Assembly: GCA_016716905.1 (NCBI GenBank)
Contig: JADJUS010000014.1
Coordinates: 1 to 64,000, forward strand
Origin: Acidobacteriota bacterium
GTDB lineage: Bacteria > Acidobacteriota > Vicinamibacteria > Vicinamibacterales > SCN-69-37
Direction: 5' to 3'
DNA length: 64,000 nt
Shown here: piece by piece, positions 10,213-18,407 of the stretch
How positions within the stretch are numbered: the stretch's first letter is position 1
How the letters are laid out: each line of letters begins with the position of its first letter
Notes under the pieces: model-generated
What the model saw: only the letters and a program-made list of their open reading frames with translations
The model's database searches: none
Told to the model about the DNA's origin: nothing
Position numbers and translations under genes: made by a program

Positions 10213-10253
10213 AAAGAGACTCCGTGCCTCAGCGCCTCCGTGTGATCCGTCGT
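10213..10253. repeat. Dispersed intergenic repeat, forward copy
   Basis: AGAGACTCCGTGCCTCAGCG continues with CCTCCGTGTGATCCGTCGT. It is nearly identical to the copy at 12514-12554 and is the reverse complement of the pair at 9500-9597. The three locations bracket the membrane-protein gene and the sortase locus. Confidence 0.6.
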
Positions 10254-10339
10254 TGACGACGGGGCTTGGACTCCGTGCGCGCAAAGCCAATGTCCGCTTC
10301 TGTACAGCGGGTCACCGGGAAGGCTCGTACGCTGGCCGC

Positions 10340-11044
10340 ATGATGAAAAACAAGATTACCTCGGTCGCGTTCGCCCTCGCGCTGGTTGGCGCCGTGTCAG
10401 CGTCACCTGCCATCGCGCAGACCAATCTCAACAACCGGACCGTCGTGACGTTCTCACAGCCGGTGGAAGTGCCAGGCAAGGTTCTGCCTGCTGGTACCTA
10501 CACGTTTGAACTGAACGAGAGCATGGCCAATCGCCACATCGTCCAGATTTTTGATCAGGCCGGCACCAAGATCGTGGCGCTCGTCCTTGCGGTTCCCAAC
10601 CGCCGCCTGACGCCCACGACTGATACGGTGATCAAGTTCGCCGAAGTGGCAGCCGGCCAGCCTCAGGCTCTCCGCGCCTGGTTCTACCCCGGGCAGACCG
10701 TCGGCCAGGAAATGGTCTATCCGAAAACCCGCGCCCGTGAGCTGGCCGCCACGTCGAACGTGATTGTTCCGGCGGTCGAGGACTCGTTTTATGCCGACGC
10801 CAAAGTCGACACGATGAAGACGGCAGATGTGGTGTCCGTGACGCCTGACCCGACTCCGACGCCGGTTGTTGTCGAGCCGGTGCGCACTGAACCCACGCCG
10901 GCTGTTGCGCCGGTGGAACCCACGCGGCGCCGCGCCCTGCCGAAAACCGCCAGCACACTCCCGCTGATCGCGCTCATCGGTTTTGGCACACTCGCATTCG
11001 GTCTGGTGCTTCGTCGGTTTTCGGTGAAGCCCGCGACCCGCTAA
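10340..11044 (+). CDS. Secreted protein with LPKTAS sorting signal, likely sortase substrate
   Basis: A 234-residue exported protein. A signal peptide spans residues 1-26 (ends SPAIAQ), then a beta-rich domain with VEVPGKVLPAGTYTFEL, then a Pro/Thr-rich linker (about 165-197). The C-terminus is a classic tripartite sorting signal: RRR, the motif LPKTAS (200-205), a hydrophobic helix (208-225) and an RRF basic tail. The motif departs from LPXTG by having A-S after T. A class D sortase is encoded two genes downstream, which makes enzyme-substrate pairing likely. The domain fold is not one I can name. Start ATG at 10340 or 10343. Confidence 0.8.
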   Translation: MMKNKITSVAFALALVGAVSASPAIAQTNLNNRTVVTFSQPVEVPGKVLPAGTYTFELNESMANRHIVQIFDQAGTKIVALVLAVPNRRLTPTTDTVIKFAEVAAGQPQALRAWFYPGQTVGQEMVYPKTRARELAATSNVIVPAVEDSFYADAKVDTMKTADVVSVTPDPTPTPVVVEPVRTEPTPAVAPVEPTRRRALPKTASTLPLIALIGFGTLAFGLVLRRFSVKPATR

Positions 11045-11047
11045 GAC

Positions 11048-11920
11048 ATGCGTCTCGCCGTTTGTTTGCTCGTTGTCGTGCAGGCGACCTTCTCCGTTCG
11101 CACGGAGATGGTCGTCCTGCCGGTGACGGTCACCGACACACGTGGAGAGAGTGTGGCGGGCCTGACCTTCACCGACTTTCGCGTGTACGACGACGGGCGG
11201 CTTCAGCCGATTACGCTGTTTCGCAGTGGTGAGGTCCCGCTGACCGTGGGCCTCATCGTTGATCACAGTCAGAGCATGCGCTCGAAATTGCCCGCCGTAA
11301 ACGCCGCGATTGCGGCGTTTGCCGTGGCTGGTCGCGCCGATGACGAACTGTTTGTCGTCGGGTTCAACGACCGCGTGTTGTTGCAGCCACTGCCTGATGG
11401 AAAGCCGTTTACGAGCGATGCCGCGGATTTGTCGGCCGCGCTCGACGCGGCGACGCCGGCCGGGATGACAGCCCTGTATGACGCGGTCGCCCTGGGACTG
11501 CGGCACCTGCCCGCAGGCCGGGCTGACAGGAAGGCGCTGATCGTCGTGACCGACGGTGGCGACAATGCCAGCCAGCTCAAATACAGCCAGGTCCGTGATC
11601 TGGCTCGCGCCTCTCAGGCGGTCATCTACGGCGTCGGTCTCACCGGCGCGCGGTCCCAGGAGGAAAACCCCGAGGCACTCAAGCGGTTGTGCAGGGACAG
11701 CGGAGGAGTTGCCTATTTTCCGGCGACGCAGGCGGATATCTCGAAAGCGGTGGGGGACATCGCGCGTGACCTTCGCACGCAGTACACGATCGGTTTTACC
11801 CCGGCGGCCAACAGCGCTCGGCATGGGTTCCGCCCGGTCAAGGTGACGGCTGTGAGCCCCGTGGGGGCCAAGCTCCGGGTGCGGACTCGGGCGGGCTATA
11901 CGACGAGGTCGCCACAATGA
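11048..11920 (+). CDS. VWFA-domain protein of the acidobacterial type
   Basis: A 290-residue protein matching the 'VWFA-related acidobacterial domain' family. An N-terminal beta segment reads FRVYDDGRLQPITLF, then the von Willebrand A fold with the metal-site motif DHSQS (72-76, the DxSxS pattern), a MIDAS threonine in TPAGMTALYD and TDGGD. The C-terminus is YTIGFTPAANSARHGFRPVKV. The N-terminus is hydrophobic (MRLAVCLLVVVQATFS), consistent with export. Role is probably protein-protein adhesion; no LPXTG-like tail is present. It starts 3 bases after the substrate gene and overlaps the sortase gene by 4 bases (ATGA), so the three are one operon. Confidence 0.88.
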   Translation: MRLAVCLLVVVQATFSVRTEMVVLPVTVTDTRGESVAGLTFTDFRVYDDGRLQPITLFRSGEVPLTVGLIVDHSQSMRSKLPAVNAAIAAFAVAGRADDELFVVGFNDRVLLQPLPDGKPFTSDAADLSAALDAATPAGMTALYDAVALGLRHLPAGRADRKALIVVTDGGDNASQLKYSQVRDLARASQAVIYGVGLTGARSQEENPEALKRLCRDSGGVAYFPATQADISKAVGDIARDLRTQYTIGFTPAANSARHGFRPVKVTAVSPVGAKLRVRTRAGYTTRSPQ

Positions 11921-12492
11921 CGGGCCTCCGGCGCGCCGCCCGCATCGCCGGCACCACGGCTATCGCCCTGGGTCTGGCGGCGTTGCTCTACGTGGGCCTG
12001 GTCTACGCACAGGCGAGACCGTCAGATATGGCCCTGCTTCCCGACTCGCCGCCCTCAGCGCCGAGCGAACTTGCGCCCGTAGGCCGGCCTCTCGTGGCGG
12101 GTGAGTCGCTTGGTCAAATTCACATTCCGCGACTCGGCTTGAGGGCAGACATCCGTGAGGGCGAGGATGAGTCCGTGCTCCAAAGTGGCGTGGGGCACCT
12201 GGCCGACACGCCCTGGATGGGGCAGGACGGCAATGTGGCGCTGGCCGGCCACCGTGACACCGTGTTCCGCCCGCTCGAGGGCATTCAACCCGGTGATGTG
12301 ATTGAGATCGCAACGCCCGGCGGCACAGCCGCGTACTCGGTGGATCGGGTGACGATTGTCTCGCCCGACGATTTGTCCGTGCTGGAACCCACCGGCGGCA
12401 GCACGCTCACCCTCATCACCTGCCACCCGTTCAAGTACATCGGATCCGCACCAAACCGATTCATCGTCAGGGCCAAGCGAGTCATTCAGTAG
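11917..12492 (+). CDS. Class D sortase (transpeptidase)
   Basis: A 191-residue membrane-anchored cysteine transpeptidase: one N-terminal transmembrane helix (about 10-30), then the sortase beta-barrel. The catalytic triad is visible as H112 (VALAGHRDTVF), C169 (TLITCHPFKYIG) and R181 (APNRFIVRA), and the TLITC context fits class D. Sortases cut a sorting motif and join the protein to an acceptor amine; in a diderm the acceptor is unknown. Its neighbour at 10340 has a matching C-terminal signal. Sortases are rare outside monoderms, so the locus is notable. Start ATG at 11917 overlaps the VWFA gene. Confidence 0.93.
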   Translation: MTGLRRAARIAGTTAIALGLAALLYVGLVYAQARPSDMALLPDSPPSAPSELAPVGRPLVAGESLGQIHIPRLGLRADIREGEDESVLQSGVGHLADTPWMGQDGNVALAGHRDTVFRPLEGIQPGDVIEIATPGGTAAYSVDRVTIVSPDDLSVLEPTGGSTLTLITCHPFKYIGSAPNRFIVRAKRVIQ

Positions 12493-12513
12493 TGCAGCGT
12501 TGCGTAGGCCCTT

Positions 12514-12554
12514 TCAAGAGGAACTCCGTGCCTCAGCGCCTCCTGTGATCCGTA
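12514..12554. repeat. Dispersed intergenic repeat, forward copy
   Basis: CTCCGTGCCTCAGCGCCTCC followed by TGTGATCCGT repeats the element at 10213-10253. It lies directly after the sortase stop codon. Confidence 0.6.
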
Positions 12555-12578
12555 CGTGATCTGATCCGTACGTGATCT
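12547..12578. repeat. Perfect tandem duplication of a 16-base near-palindrome
   Basis: GATCCGTACGTGATCT occurs twice in a row (12547-12562, 12563-12578). Each unit is an imperfect palindrome around GTAC. It covers the stop codon of the convergent ureohydrolase gene and may serve as a terminator for both sides or be a repeat by-product. Confidence 0.7.
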
Positions 12579-13473
12579 AAGTCCTCGGGAGGGCGAGCTT
12601 GTACGTGATGAGCTTGTAGACCAGGCGAGCGGCAACGAAGTTCGGCGACCATACCCCGGGGATGGGGCAGAGTTCCACCACATCGCATGCCACCACGTCG
12701 CGCTCGGTGAAGACGCGACGCAACAGTGTCATCAGTTCACGCCACGCAAGCCCACCAGGCTCCGGCGTGCCCACGGCGGGCATCAGCCCAGGCTCCAGAC
12801 CATCGAGGTCGATGGTCAGGTACACCGGGCCCGTGAGGGCATCAAGCACTCGCGACATCCAGTCGGGGTCGTCGCGCATATTCCAGTCGTAGAAGATCGT
12901 GGTCTGCAGCGACGGCACCGCTTCGGCTTCCTCTTTCGAAATGTTGCGGATGCCGACCTGCACCACGGGAGCGGACTCCAGCGACCGGCGCATGGCTGAC
13001 GCGTGGCTGTTGTGTTCGCCCATATAGCCGTCCCGCAGGTCCGCGTGGGCGTCAATCTGGAGCACCGTGAGGCCGGGATGCCGCGCGGCCGCAGCGGCCA
13101 CCAGCGGCGGCGTGATCGAATGCTCGCCGCCGAGCGTGACCAGGAACTTGCCCGAATCCATGATGGCGCTGGCCGTGCGGTGGATGCGTGCCATCGCGCC
13201 TTCCATCGATCCATGGGAAAGATCCATCTCGGGCAGCGTGTGAATGCCGCGGGGGTGAATATCCACGCCAAGCTCTTCGTCCCACAACTCCACCTGGGCC
13301 GACGCCAGGATGAGTTCCCTGGGACCGTTGCGGGTGCCCTGCACGTATGAGGTCGTGCGATCGAGAGGGACGGGGAGAATGATCGCCGCCGACTCGTCGT
13401 AACCGGTGGTGACCGGGAGGGCGCCTCCGAACCAGAGGGGGTGAGCGTGATCGTAGTCAACAGGGAAGGACAT
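12577..13473 (-). CDS. speB: Agmatinase/arginase-family ureohydrolase
   Basis: A 298-residue metal-dependent ureohydrolase. Manganese-ligand motifs are clear: GGEHS (about 116-120), DAHADLRD (about 141-148) and TIDLDGLEPG, followed by MPAVGTPEPGG. The usual DxDxxDP has E in place of the last D. Family members hydrolyse agmatine, arginine or a related guanidino compound to urea; agmatinase is the commonest bacterial call, but substrate is not decided by sequence. ATG at 13473 is chosen over the adjacent upstream TTG. It is followed 14 bases upstream (in its own 5' direction) by the end of the peptide-binding lipoprotein gene. Confidence 0.85.
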   Translation of the reverse strand: MSFPVDYDHAHPLWFGGALPVTTGYDESAAIILPVPLDRTTSYVQGTRNGPRELILASAQVELWDEELGVDIHPRGIHTLPEMDLSHGSMEGAMARIHRTASAIMDSGKFLVTLGGEHSITPPLVAAAAARHPGLTVLQIDAHADLRDGYMGEHNSHASAMRRSLESAPVVQVGIRNISKEEAEAVPSLQTTIFYDWNMRDDPDWMSRVLDALTGPVYLTIDLDGLEPGLMPAVGTPEPGGLAWRELMTLLRRVFTERDVVACDVVELCPIPGVWSPNFVAARLVYKLITYKLALPRT

Positions 13474-13487
13474 CAAAGCACTCCGAA

Positions 13488-15044
13488 TCAGGGACGGACG
13501 ACGCCGGCCGATATGCCGACGTGTTGGAGAAACGTGAACTCAGCAGTGGGAGACAGCGCGATGCCGGTCAGGCGCTCGTGCGCCACCGCAACATTGGTCT
13601 TGTACCAGAGGCTGATATAGGGCGCATCTTCGGCGATCTGCCGTTGAGCCTGCCCGTACAGCTGGCGACGATCTTCTTCAGCGAGCGCGGAACTCGCCGC
13701 ATCAATCAGGCGATCCACATCGGTGTTCTTGTAATACCCCCGGTTGAAACCACCCGGGGGAATCTGCGATGAATGAAAGACGCGCCGCAGCATGTCGGGA
13801 TCGGTGACGCCCACCCATTGCAGGGTGTAGAGCTGCACGTTGCCGCGGATGACATCCGAGAACAACGTGGCGAACTCGTACGAGCGAAGGTCGAGGGCGA
13901 TCCCCACCTCGGCCAGATTCTGCTGGATGACGGCCGCCTGCAACCGGTAGGCCTCGGCGGTGGACGTCTTGAGGCTGAGCCGGAGGCGGGGCAGTGGACC
14001 ATCCCCGTCGGGGTCGCGATAGCCCGCTTCGTCAAGCAGTGCTCTGGCGCGGTCCAGGTCGCGAGTGAACCGGAACGCCGTGTTGTCATACGCCCATGAC
14101 ATCGGCGGCACGATGCCAACCGCAGTGCTGGCGAGGCCGCGCCTGAGGAAGTCCACGATGGCGTTGAGGTCGATGGCATACCCGACCGCCATTCGAAGCC
14201 GTCGGTCCTGCAGGAGCGGATCGCGCAGGTTGAAACCCAGGTAGGCGAAATCCGTCCCCGGAGCGGTGCTCACGCGCAGGTGCGGCTCCTTCCGGAGGCC
14301 GTCGATGATGTCCGGAGACAGGTCGTTCACGACCAGGTCCACGGAGCCTTTGCGCAGTTCGAGCCCGCGCATGGTTTCGTCGGGCACCACTCGCAGCACC
14401 AGGCCGGCGTTCGCGGGTTTGCCGCGGTAGTACCCGTCGAATGGCCGGAGTGTCGTCCGGTCATCGGGCACAAATTCGCCCAGCTGATACGGACCACTGC
14501 CAACCGGTGCTCTGGCAGCAGCGGCGCCGGTGCCTTCGGGCACGATGCCCATCACCAGGTTGATGGGAAACGAGGCGGCAGGTTGGTGGAGCCGGAATGC
14601 CACATGAGTCGCGTCGATGACGTCCACCGATTTGAGTCCGCGATACGCGCCCTTGCGGCCCGAGACGAAGGCCGGGTCCAGAAACCGCCGGAAGGTAAAC
14701 GCCACATCCTCGGCGGTCAGCTCACTGCCGTCGTGAAACCGCACGCCGGTGGGGAGTTCGGCGATGTAGGTGAGCGGGTCGGGCCAGTCGAGCCGCACGG
14801 CCAGGTCGGGCACTACGCGCAGGGTGTCGTCGATGCGCATCAGCGAACTGAACAGCAGCTGATGAATCTTCTGCGACGCCTCGTCGAGGCCGACAGCGGG
14901 ATCAAAATTGGTGGGCGAGTTGGTCATCGCCACGACAATCACGTCGGTGGGACGCGGCGTTTCCGCCTGGCATCCGGAAAGAGCCGCGCATGCGGCCACA
15001 AGCGCGGTGGCGACGCGAGCGAGAGAGCGGCTGCGGCGAATCAC
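13488..15044 (-). CDS. Oligopeptide-type ABC transporter substrate-binding lipoprotein
   Basis: A 518-residue extracellular solute-binding protein, family 5 (OppA/DppA type). The signal peptide ends in a lipobox (AALSGC), so it is lipid-anchored in the periplasm. Family text includes FHDGSELTAEDVAFTFRRFL, VGSGPYQLGEF and DRRLRMAVGYAIDL. It probably delivers peptides or nickel-like ligands to a permease; none of the permease or ATPase genes lies nearby, so this is an orphan binding protein. The GTG start at 15044 overlaps the mutS stop by 3 bases (GTGA), indicating co-transcription with mutS. Confidence 0.85.
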   Translation of the reverse strand: MIRRSRSLARVATALVAACAALSGCQAETPRPTDVIVVAMTNSPTNFDPAVGLDEASQKIHQLLFSSLMRIDDTLRVVPDLAVRLDWPDPLTYIAELPTGVRFHDGSELTAEDVAFTFRRFLDPAFVSGRKGAYRGLKSVDVIDATHVAFRLHQPAASFPINLVMGIVPEGTGAAAARAPVGSGPYQLGEFVPDDRTTLRPFDGYYRGKPANAGLVLRVVPDETMRGLELRKGSVDLVVNDLSPDIIDGLRKEPHLRVSTAPGTDFAYLGFNLRDPLLQDRRLRMAVGYAIDLNAIVDFLRRGLASTAVGIVPPMSWAYDNTAFRFTRDLDRARALLDEAGYRDPDGDGPLPRLRLSLKTSTAEAYRLQAAVIQQNLAEVGIALDLRSYEFATLFSDVIRGNVQLYTLQWVGVTDPDMLRRVFHSSQIPPGGFNRGYYKNTDVDRLIDAASSALAEEDRRQLYGQAQRQIAEDAPYISLWYKTNVAVAHERLTGIALSPTAEFTFLQHVGISAGVVRP

Positions 15045-17704
15045 CGGTCGGCCTCGCGTTTGAGCTCGGCCAGCAGGTTCAGCGCGTCGATCGGCGTCAT
15101 CCGTTCAAGATCGAGTGCCTTGACGCGGTCGACGATGGGGTGGGTGTCGGGCGCCGACTGGAACAGGCCGAGCTGGCTTTGCGCTGGCGCAGGGGCGCCA
15201 CTGAGACTCGGCCGTCCGCCCCGCTGGAGTTCGTCCTGTTCGAGCGATTTCAGTATCTCGGTGGCGCGGCGAACCACCGCGGGTGGCAGACCGGCCAGGC
15301 GCGCCACCTGAATGCCGTAGGAGCGGTCCGACCGGCCTTCGATGACTTTGTGCAGGAAGACGATGTCGTCCTTGAACTCGCGGGCGGCCACGTGAAAATT
15401 GGCGACGCCGGACACGGAGTCCGCAAGGTCGGTGAGCTCGTGGTAGTGCGTCGCGAAAATGGTCTTCGGTCGCGCGCGGTCGCTGGTGGCCAGGTGTTCG
15501 GCCACCGCCCAGGCGAGACTGAGGCCGTCGAAGGTGGCCGTGCCGCGGCCAATTTCGTCGAGGATGACGAGGCTCCTCGACGTGGCCATGTGCAGGATGG
15601 TGGCGGTCTCCTGCATCTCGACCATGAAGGTGGATTGTCCGCGCGCAATGTTGTCGGAGGCGCCGACGCGCGCGAAGATGCGGTCCACGATGGACAGCTT
15701 GGCGCGGCGGGCCGGCACAAACGACCCCATCTGCGCCAGCACGGCAAGCAGGGCGGTCTGCCGCAGGAACGTGGACTTGCCGCCCATGTTCGGCCCCGTG
15801 AGGATGACCAGCTGCCGTGTGGTGCCGTTGAGCGAGACGTCGTTGGGCACAAAGGCCGCGGCGGCGTGGCGTTCAACCACGGGATGCCGGGCATCAACAG
15901 CCGACAGTTCATCGGCATCGTGCACCTGGGGCTTGGTGTAGTTGCCCGACGACGCCGTTTCGGCGAGGGCGCTCAGCACGTCGAGTGCAGCCACGGCGCG
16001 CGCGGTATCGAGGATGCGCGGTGCTTCGGCGGCCACCCGCAGTCGGAGCGCCTCAAACAACGCCAGTTCACGCGCCACCAGATGTTCGTCGGCGTGCAGG
16101 ACTTTTTCCTCGTACTCCTTGAGGGCCGGCGTGATGTAGCGTTCGCCCCCGGCGATCGTCTGCTTGCGGATGTACTCGGGCGGGGCGTTGGCCAGCTGGG
16201 CCTTCGTGATCTCGATGTAGTAGCCGAAGACGCGGTTGTAGCGGATCTTGAGGGAGTTGATCCCCGTGCGCGTACGCTCGGCGTCTTCCATGGCGGCAAT
16301 CGCGGTCTTGCCGCCGCGACTGATGCCGCGCAGTTCGTCAATCTCGGCATCCACGCCATCACGGATGAGCCCGCCGTCGCGAGCCACGGCTGGCGGCTCC
16401 GATACCAACGTGTCGTCGATGGTGTTGCGGACGTCCGTCAGGTCGTCCACTTCAGCCAGCAGGCTGCGCACGAGTGGCGCCTGCAGGTCGTTGAGGATTG
16501 TCCGCAACCGCGGCAGCAGCGTCAACGACTGGGCCAGGGCCACGAGGTCGCGCGGCCCAACGGTGCCGAGCGCCGCTCGTGCCACAAGCCGCTCGAGATC
16601 GTGAATGCCCTTGAGCAGGTCCCGAAGCTTGGCGCGGTCGGTGCCGTGAAACGCAAAGTCTTCCACGGCGTCAAGGCGATCCTGGATGCGCGCCAGTGCG
16701 ACGAGCGGTCGCACGAGCCATGCACGAATCAGACGTCCGCCCATCGCGGTCGCCGTGCGATCGATCTCGTCCAGCAACGAGCCTGCGCGGCCGCCATCCA
16801 CACCTTCCACCACATTGAGGTGGCGCAGCGTGACGGGATCGATCAGCAATGCGTCAGCCGACAGGCGCCGCGAGATGTCTCGCACATGCGCCAGTTCCAC
16901 GCGCTGCGTGGTGCGGAGATAGTGCACGATGGCGCCGGCCGCCGCCGTCGCCGCAGGCGCGTCTTCAAGTCCGAACCCCGACAGTGATGCAGTGCGCATC
17001 TGATCGAGGAGCGTCTCCCGGGCGCGGCCGACTTCAAAGACCCAGGCGTCAAGCCTGGTCACTCGCGGCGAGGTCAGTGGTGACAGCAGTCGATCGAGAT
17101 CGGCGCCTTCGGCGGCAAGCAGTTCCTTGGGGCGCAGGACGGCGAGTTCGGCCGAGACAGACTGCGCGGCATCGGCCCCCACCCATTCGGCGGCCGAGAA
17201 CTCGCCCGTCGAGACGTCCAGGCACGCCACGCCGTACCGGTCGGGCCCCTGCTGCGCCACCGCCGCCAGAAACGCCGGTTCCCTCGCATCAAGATACCCG
17301 GCGTCGGTGAACGTGCCGGGCGACACGACTCTGGTGACTTCGCGCTTCACAAGGCCTTTGGCCTTTTTGGGATCTTCCACCTGCTCGCAGATGGCCACCC
17401 GATAACCCTTGCGGATCAGGCGTGACAAATAGCCATCCACGGCGTGGTAGGGCATTCCGCACATGGGAATGGCCGACCCAGCCGTATCCTTCGATCGCGA
17501 CGTCAACGTCAGCTCCAGCACCCGGGAGGCCGTGATCGCGTCTTCAAAGAACATTTCGTAGAAGTCGCCCATGCGAAACAGCACGATCGCGTCGCGATGC
17601 TGCCGCTTCGCGTCAAGGTACTGACGCATGGCCGGTGTGGCGGCGAGCGATGAAGGTGAAGTTGTCACGGGGAAACGGCCGAAGGACTCGGTGGAGTATA
17701 ACAT
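15041..17704 (-). CDS. mutS: DNA mismatch repair protein MutS
   Basis: Recognises mismatches and small loops and couples ATP binding to repair. The mismatch-binding motif FRMGDFYEMFFEDA (F-x-E contact) lies near the N-terminus. Then come PKKAKGLVKREVTRVVSPGT, the lever domain GINSLKIRYNRVFGYYIEIT, Walker A TGPNMGGKSTFLRQ, FARVGASDNIARGQSTFMVE, Walker B LVILDEIGRGTATFDG and FATHYHELTDL. ATG at 17704 gives 887 residues; a GTG at 17668 would give 875, and E. coli homology (12 residues before the conserved MxQYL) fits either. The ATG lies only 7 bases from the divergent tsaB start, so one of the two genes must have its promoter inside the other. Confidence 0.95.
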   Translation of the reverse strand: MLYSTESFGRFPVTTSPSSLAATPAMRQYLDAKRQHRDAIVLFRMGDFYEMFFEDAITASRVLELTLTSRSKDTAGSAIPMCGMPYHAVDGYLSRLIRKGYRVAICEQVEDPKKAKGLVKREVTRVVSPGTFTDAGYLDAREPAFLAAVAQQGPDRYGVACLDVSTGEFSAAEWVGADAAQSVSAELAVLRPKELLAAEGADLDRLLSPLTSPRVTRLDAWVFEVGRARETLLDQMRTASLSGFGLEDAPAATAAAGAIVHYLRTTQRVELAHVRDISRRLSADALLIDPVTLRHLNVVEGVDGGRAGSLLDEIDRTATAMGGRLIRAWLVRPLVALARIQDRLDAVEDFAFHGTDRAKLRDLLKGIHDLERLVARAALGTVGPRDLVALAQSLTLLPRLRTILNDLQAPLVRSLLAEVDDLTDVRNTIDDTLVSEPPAVARDGGLIRDGVDAEIDELRGISRGGKTAIAAMEDAERTRTGINSLKIRYNRVFGYYIEITKAQLANAPPEYIRKQTIAGGERYITPALKEYEEKVLHADEHLVARELALFEALRLRVAAEAPRILDTARAVAALDVLSALAETASSGNYTKPQVHDADELSAVDARHPVVERHAAAAFVPNDVSLNGTTRQLVILTGPNMGGKSTFLRQTALLAVLAQMGSFVPARRAKLSIVDRIFARVGASDNIARGQSTFMVEMQETATILHMATSRSLVILDEIGRGTATFDGLSLAWAVAEHLATSDRARPKTIFATHYHELTDLADSVSGVANFHVAAREFKDDIVFLHKVIEGRSDRSYGIQVARLAGLPPAVVRRATEILKSLEQDELQRGGRPSLSGAPAPAQSQLGLFQSAPDTHPIVDRVKALDLERMTPIDALNLLAELKREADR
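17697..17702 (+). promoter_or_regulatory. Probable -10 box (TATAAC) of tsaB
   Basis: TATAAC ends 9 bases before the tsaB ATG and overlaps the first codon of mutS at 17704. A start site 7 bases on would leave a leader of about three bases. Confidence 0.4.
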
Positions 17705-17711
17705 TGCGGTC

Positions 17712-18407
17712 ATGGTCGTACTGGCGCTCGAAACTGTCACGCCGCAGGGGAGCGTGGCTGTCTGGCGCGATGGCGGCATCACATCGCGCACGGGCGACGC
17801 CACCACGCCGCACGCCGCGCGCTTTCCCTCGGCGTGGCTCGACACGCTGGCCACGGCGGGAGTCGGGCTCGACGACGTGAATGTGCTGGCGGTGGTGTCG
17901 GGCCCGGGGTCCTTTACCGGAGTGCGCATCGGCATGGCGAGTGCGCAGGGCCTTGCGCTGTCGCGGGGGTGGCAGGTCACCGCCATTCCGACGCTCGACG
18001 CAATCGCCGAGTGTTGGCGGGTGGCCCACGCCGGGCAACCGCCCCGCACGGTGATCGCATGTCTCGACGGCCTGCGGTCCGAGGTGTTTGTTCGCGAGTT
18101 TCATTTTGACGGCAGGCTTATGCATCCTCTGGGCGAGGCGGCGGTGATGACTCCGGACGAAGTGCGATGGACACCGCACCCCGGCGGCGTGTCGCTCGTG
18201 GGCAGCGGCGCCGCCCGCTACGCATCGTCATGGTCCGGCGTGAGCGATGACATTGGAGAGACATCCGAGGCGATCGCGGCCGGGGCTGCGAGGCTTGCGG
18301 CAGGCGGTGGATGGCCGTCGGCCGCGCCTCACGCGTTGCGGCCCCTCTACGTGCGCCGCCCGGATGTGGAATTGGCGCGCGAACGCGGCCGATCGAATGT
18401 CCCCTGA
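17712..18407 (+). CDS. tsaB: tRNA threonylcarbamoyladenosine biosynthesis protein TsaB
   Basis: A 231-residue ASKHA-fold protein. It starts MVVLALETVTPQGSVAV and carries the TsaB signature VVSGPGSFTGVRIGMASAQG. TsaB heterodimerises with TsaD and works with TsaE and TsaC to make t6A37 on ANN-decoding tRNAs. The C-terminal half is short, as usual for TsaB. Its 3' end overlaps rimI by 11 bases, the common tsaB-rimI arrangement. It has no Shine-Dalgarno site and a -10-like TATAAC almost on its start. Confidence 0.92.
   Translation: MVVLALETVTPQGSVAVWRDGGITSRTGDATTPHAARFPSAWLDTLATAGVGLDDVNVLAVVSGPGSFTGVRIGMASAQGLALSRGWQVTAIPTLDAIAECWRVAHAGQPPRTVIACLDGLRSEVFVREFHFDGRLMHPLGEAAVMTPDEVRWTPHPGGVSLVGSGAARYASSWSGVSDDIGETSEAIAAGAARLAAGGGWPSAAPHALRPLYVRRPDVELARERGRSNVP

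Noticed and set aside
15381..15410. CCACGTGAAAAT as a parS half-site in mutS
   Set aside because: Matches only one half and is explained by coding sequence.
14990..16987. Long open frame opposite mutS (665 codons)
   Set aside because: No domain, no ribosome site, and fully overlapped by mutS.
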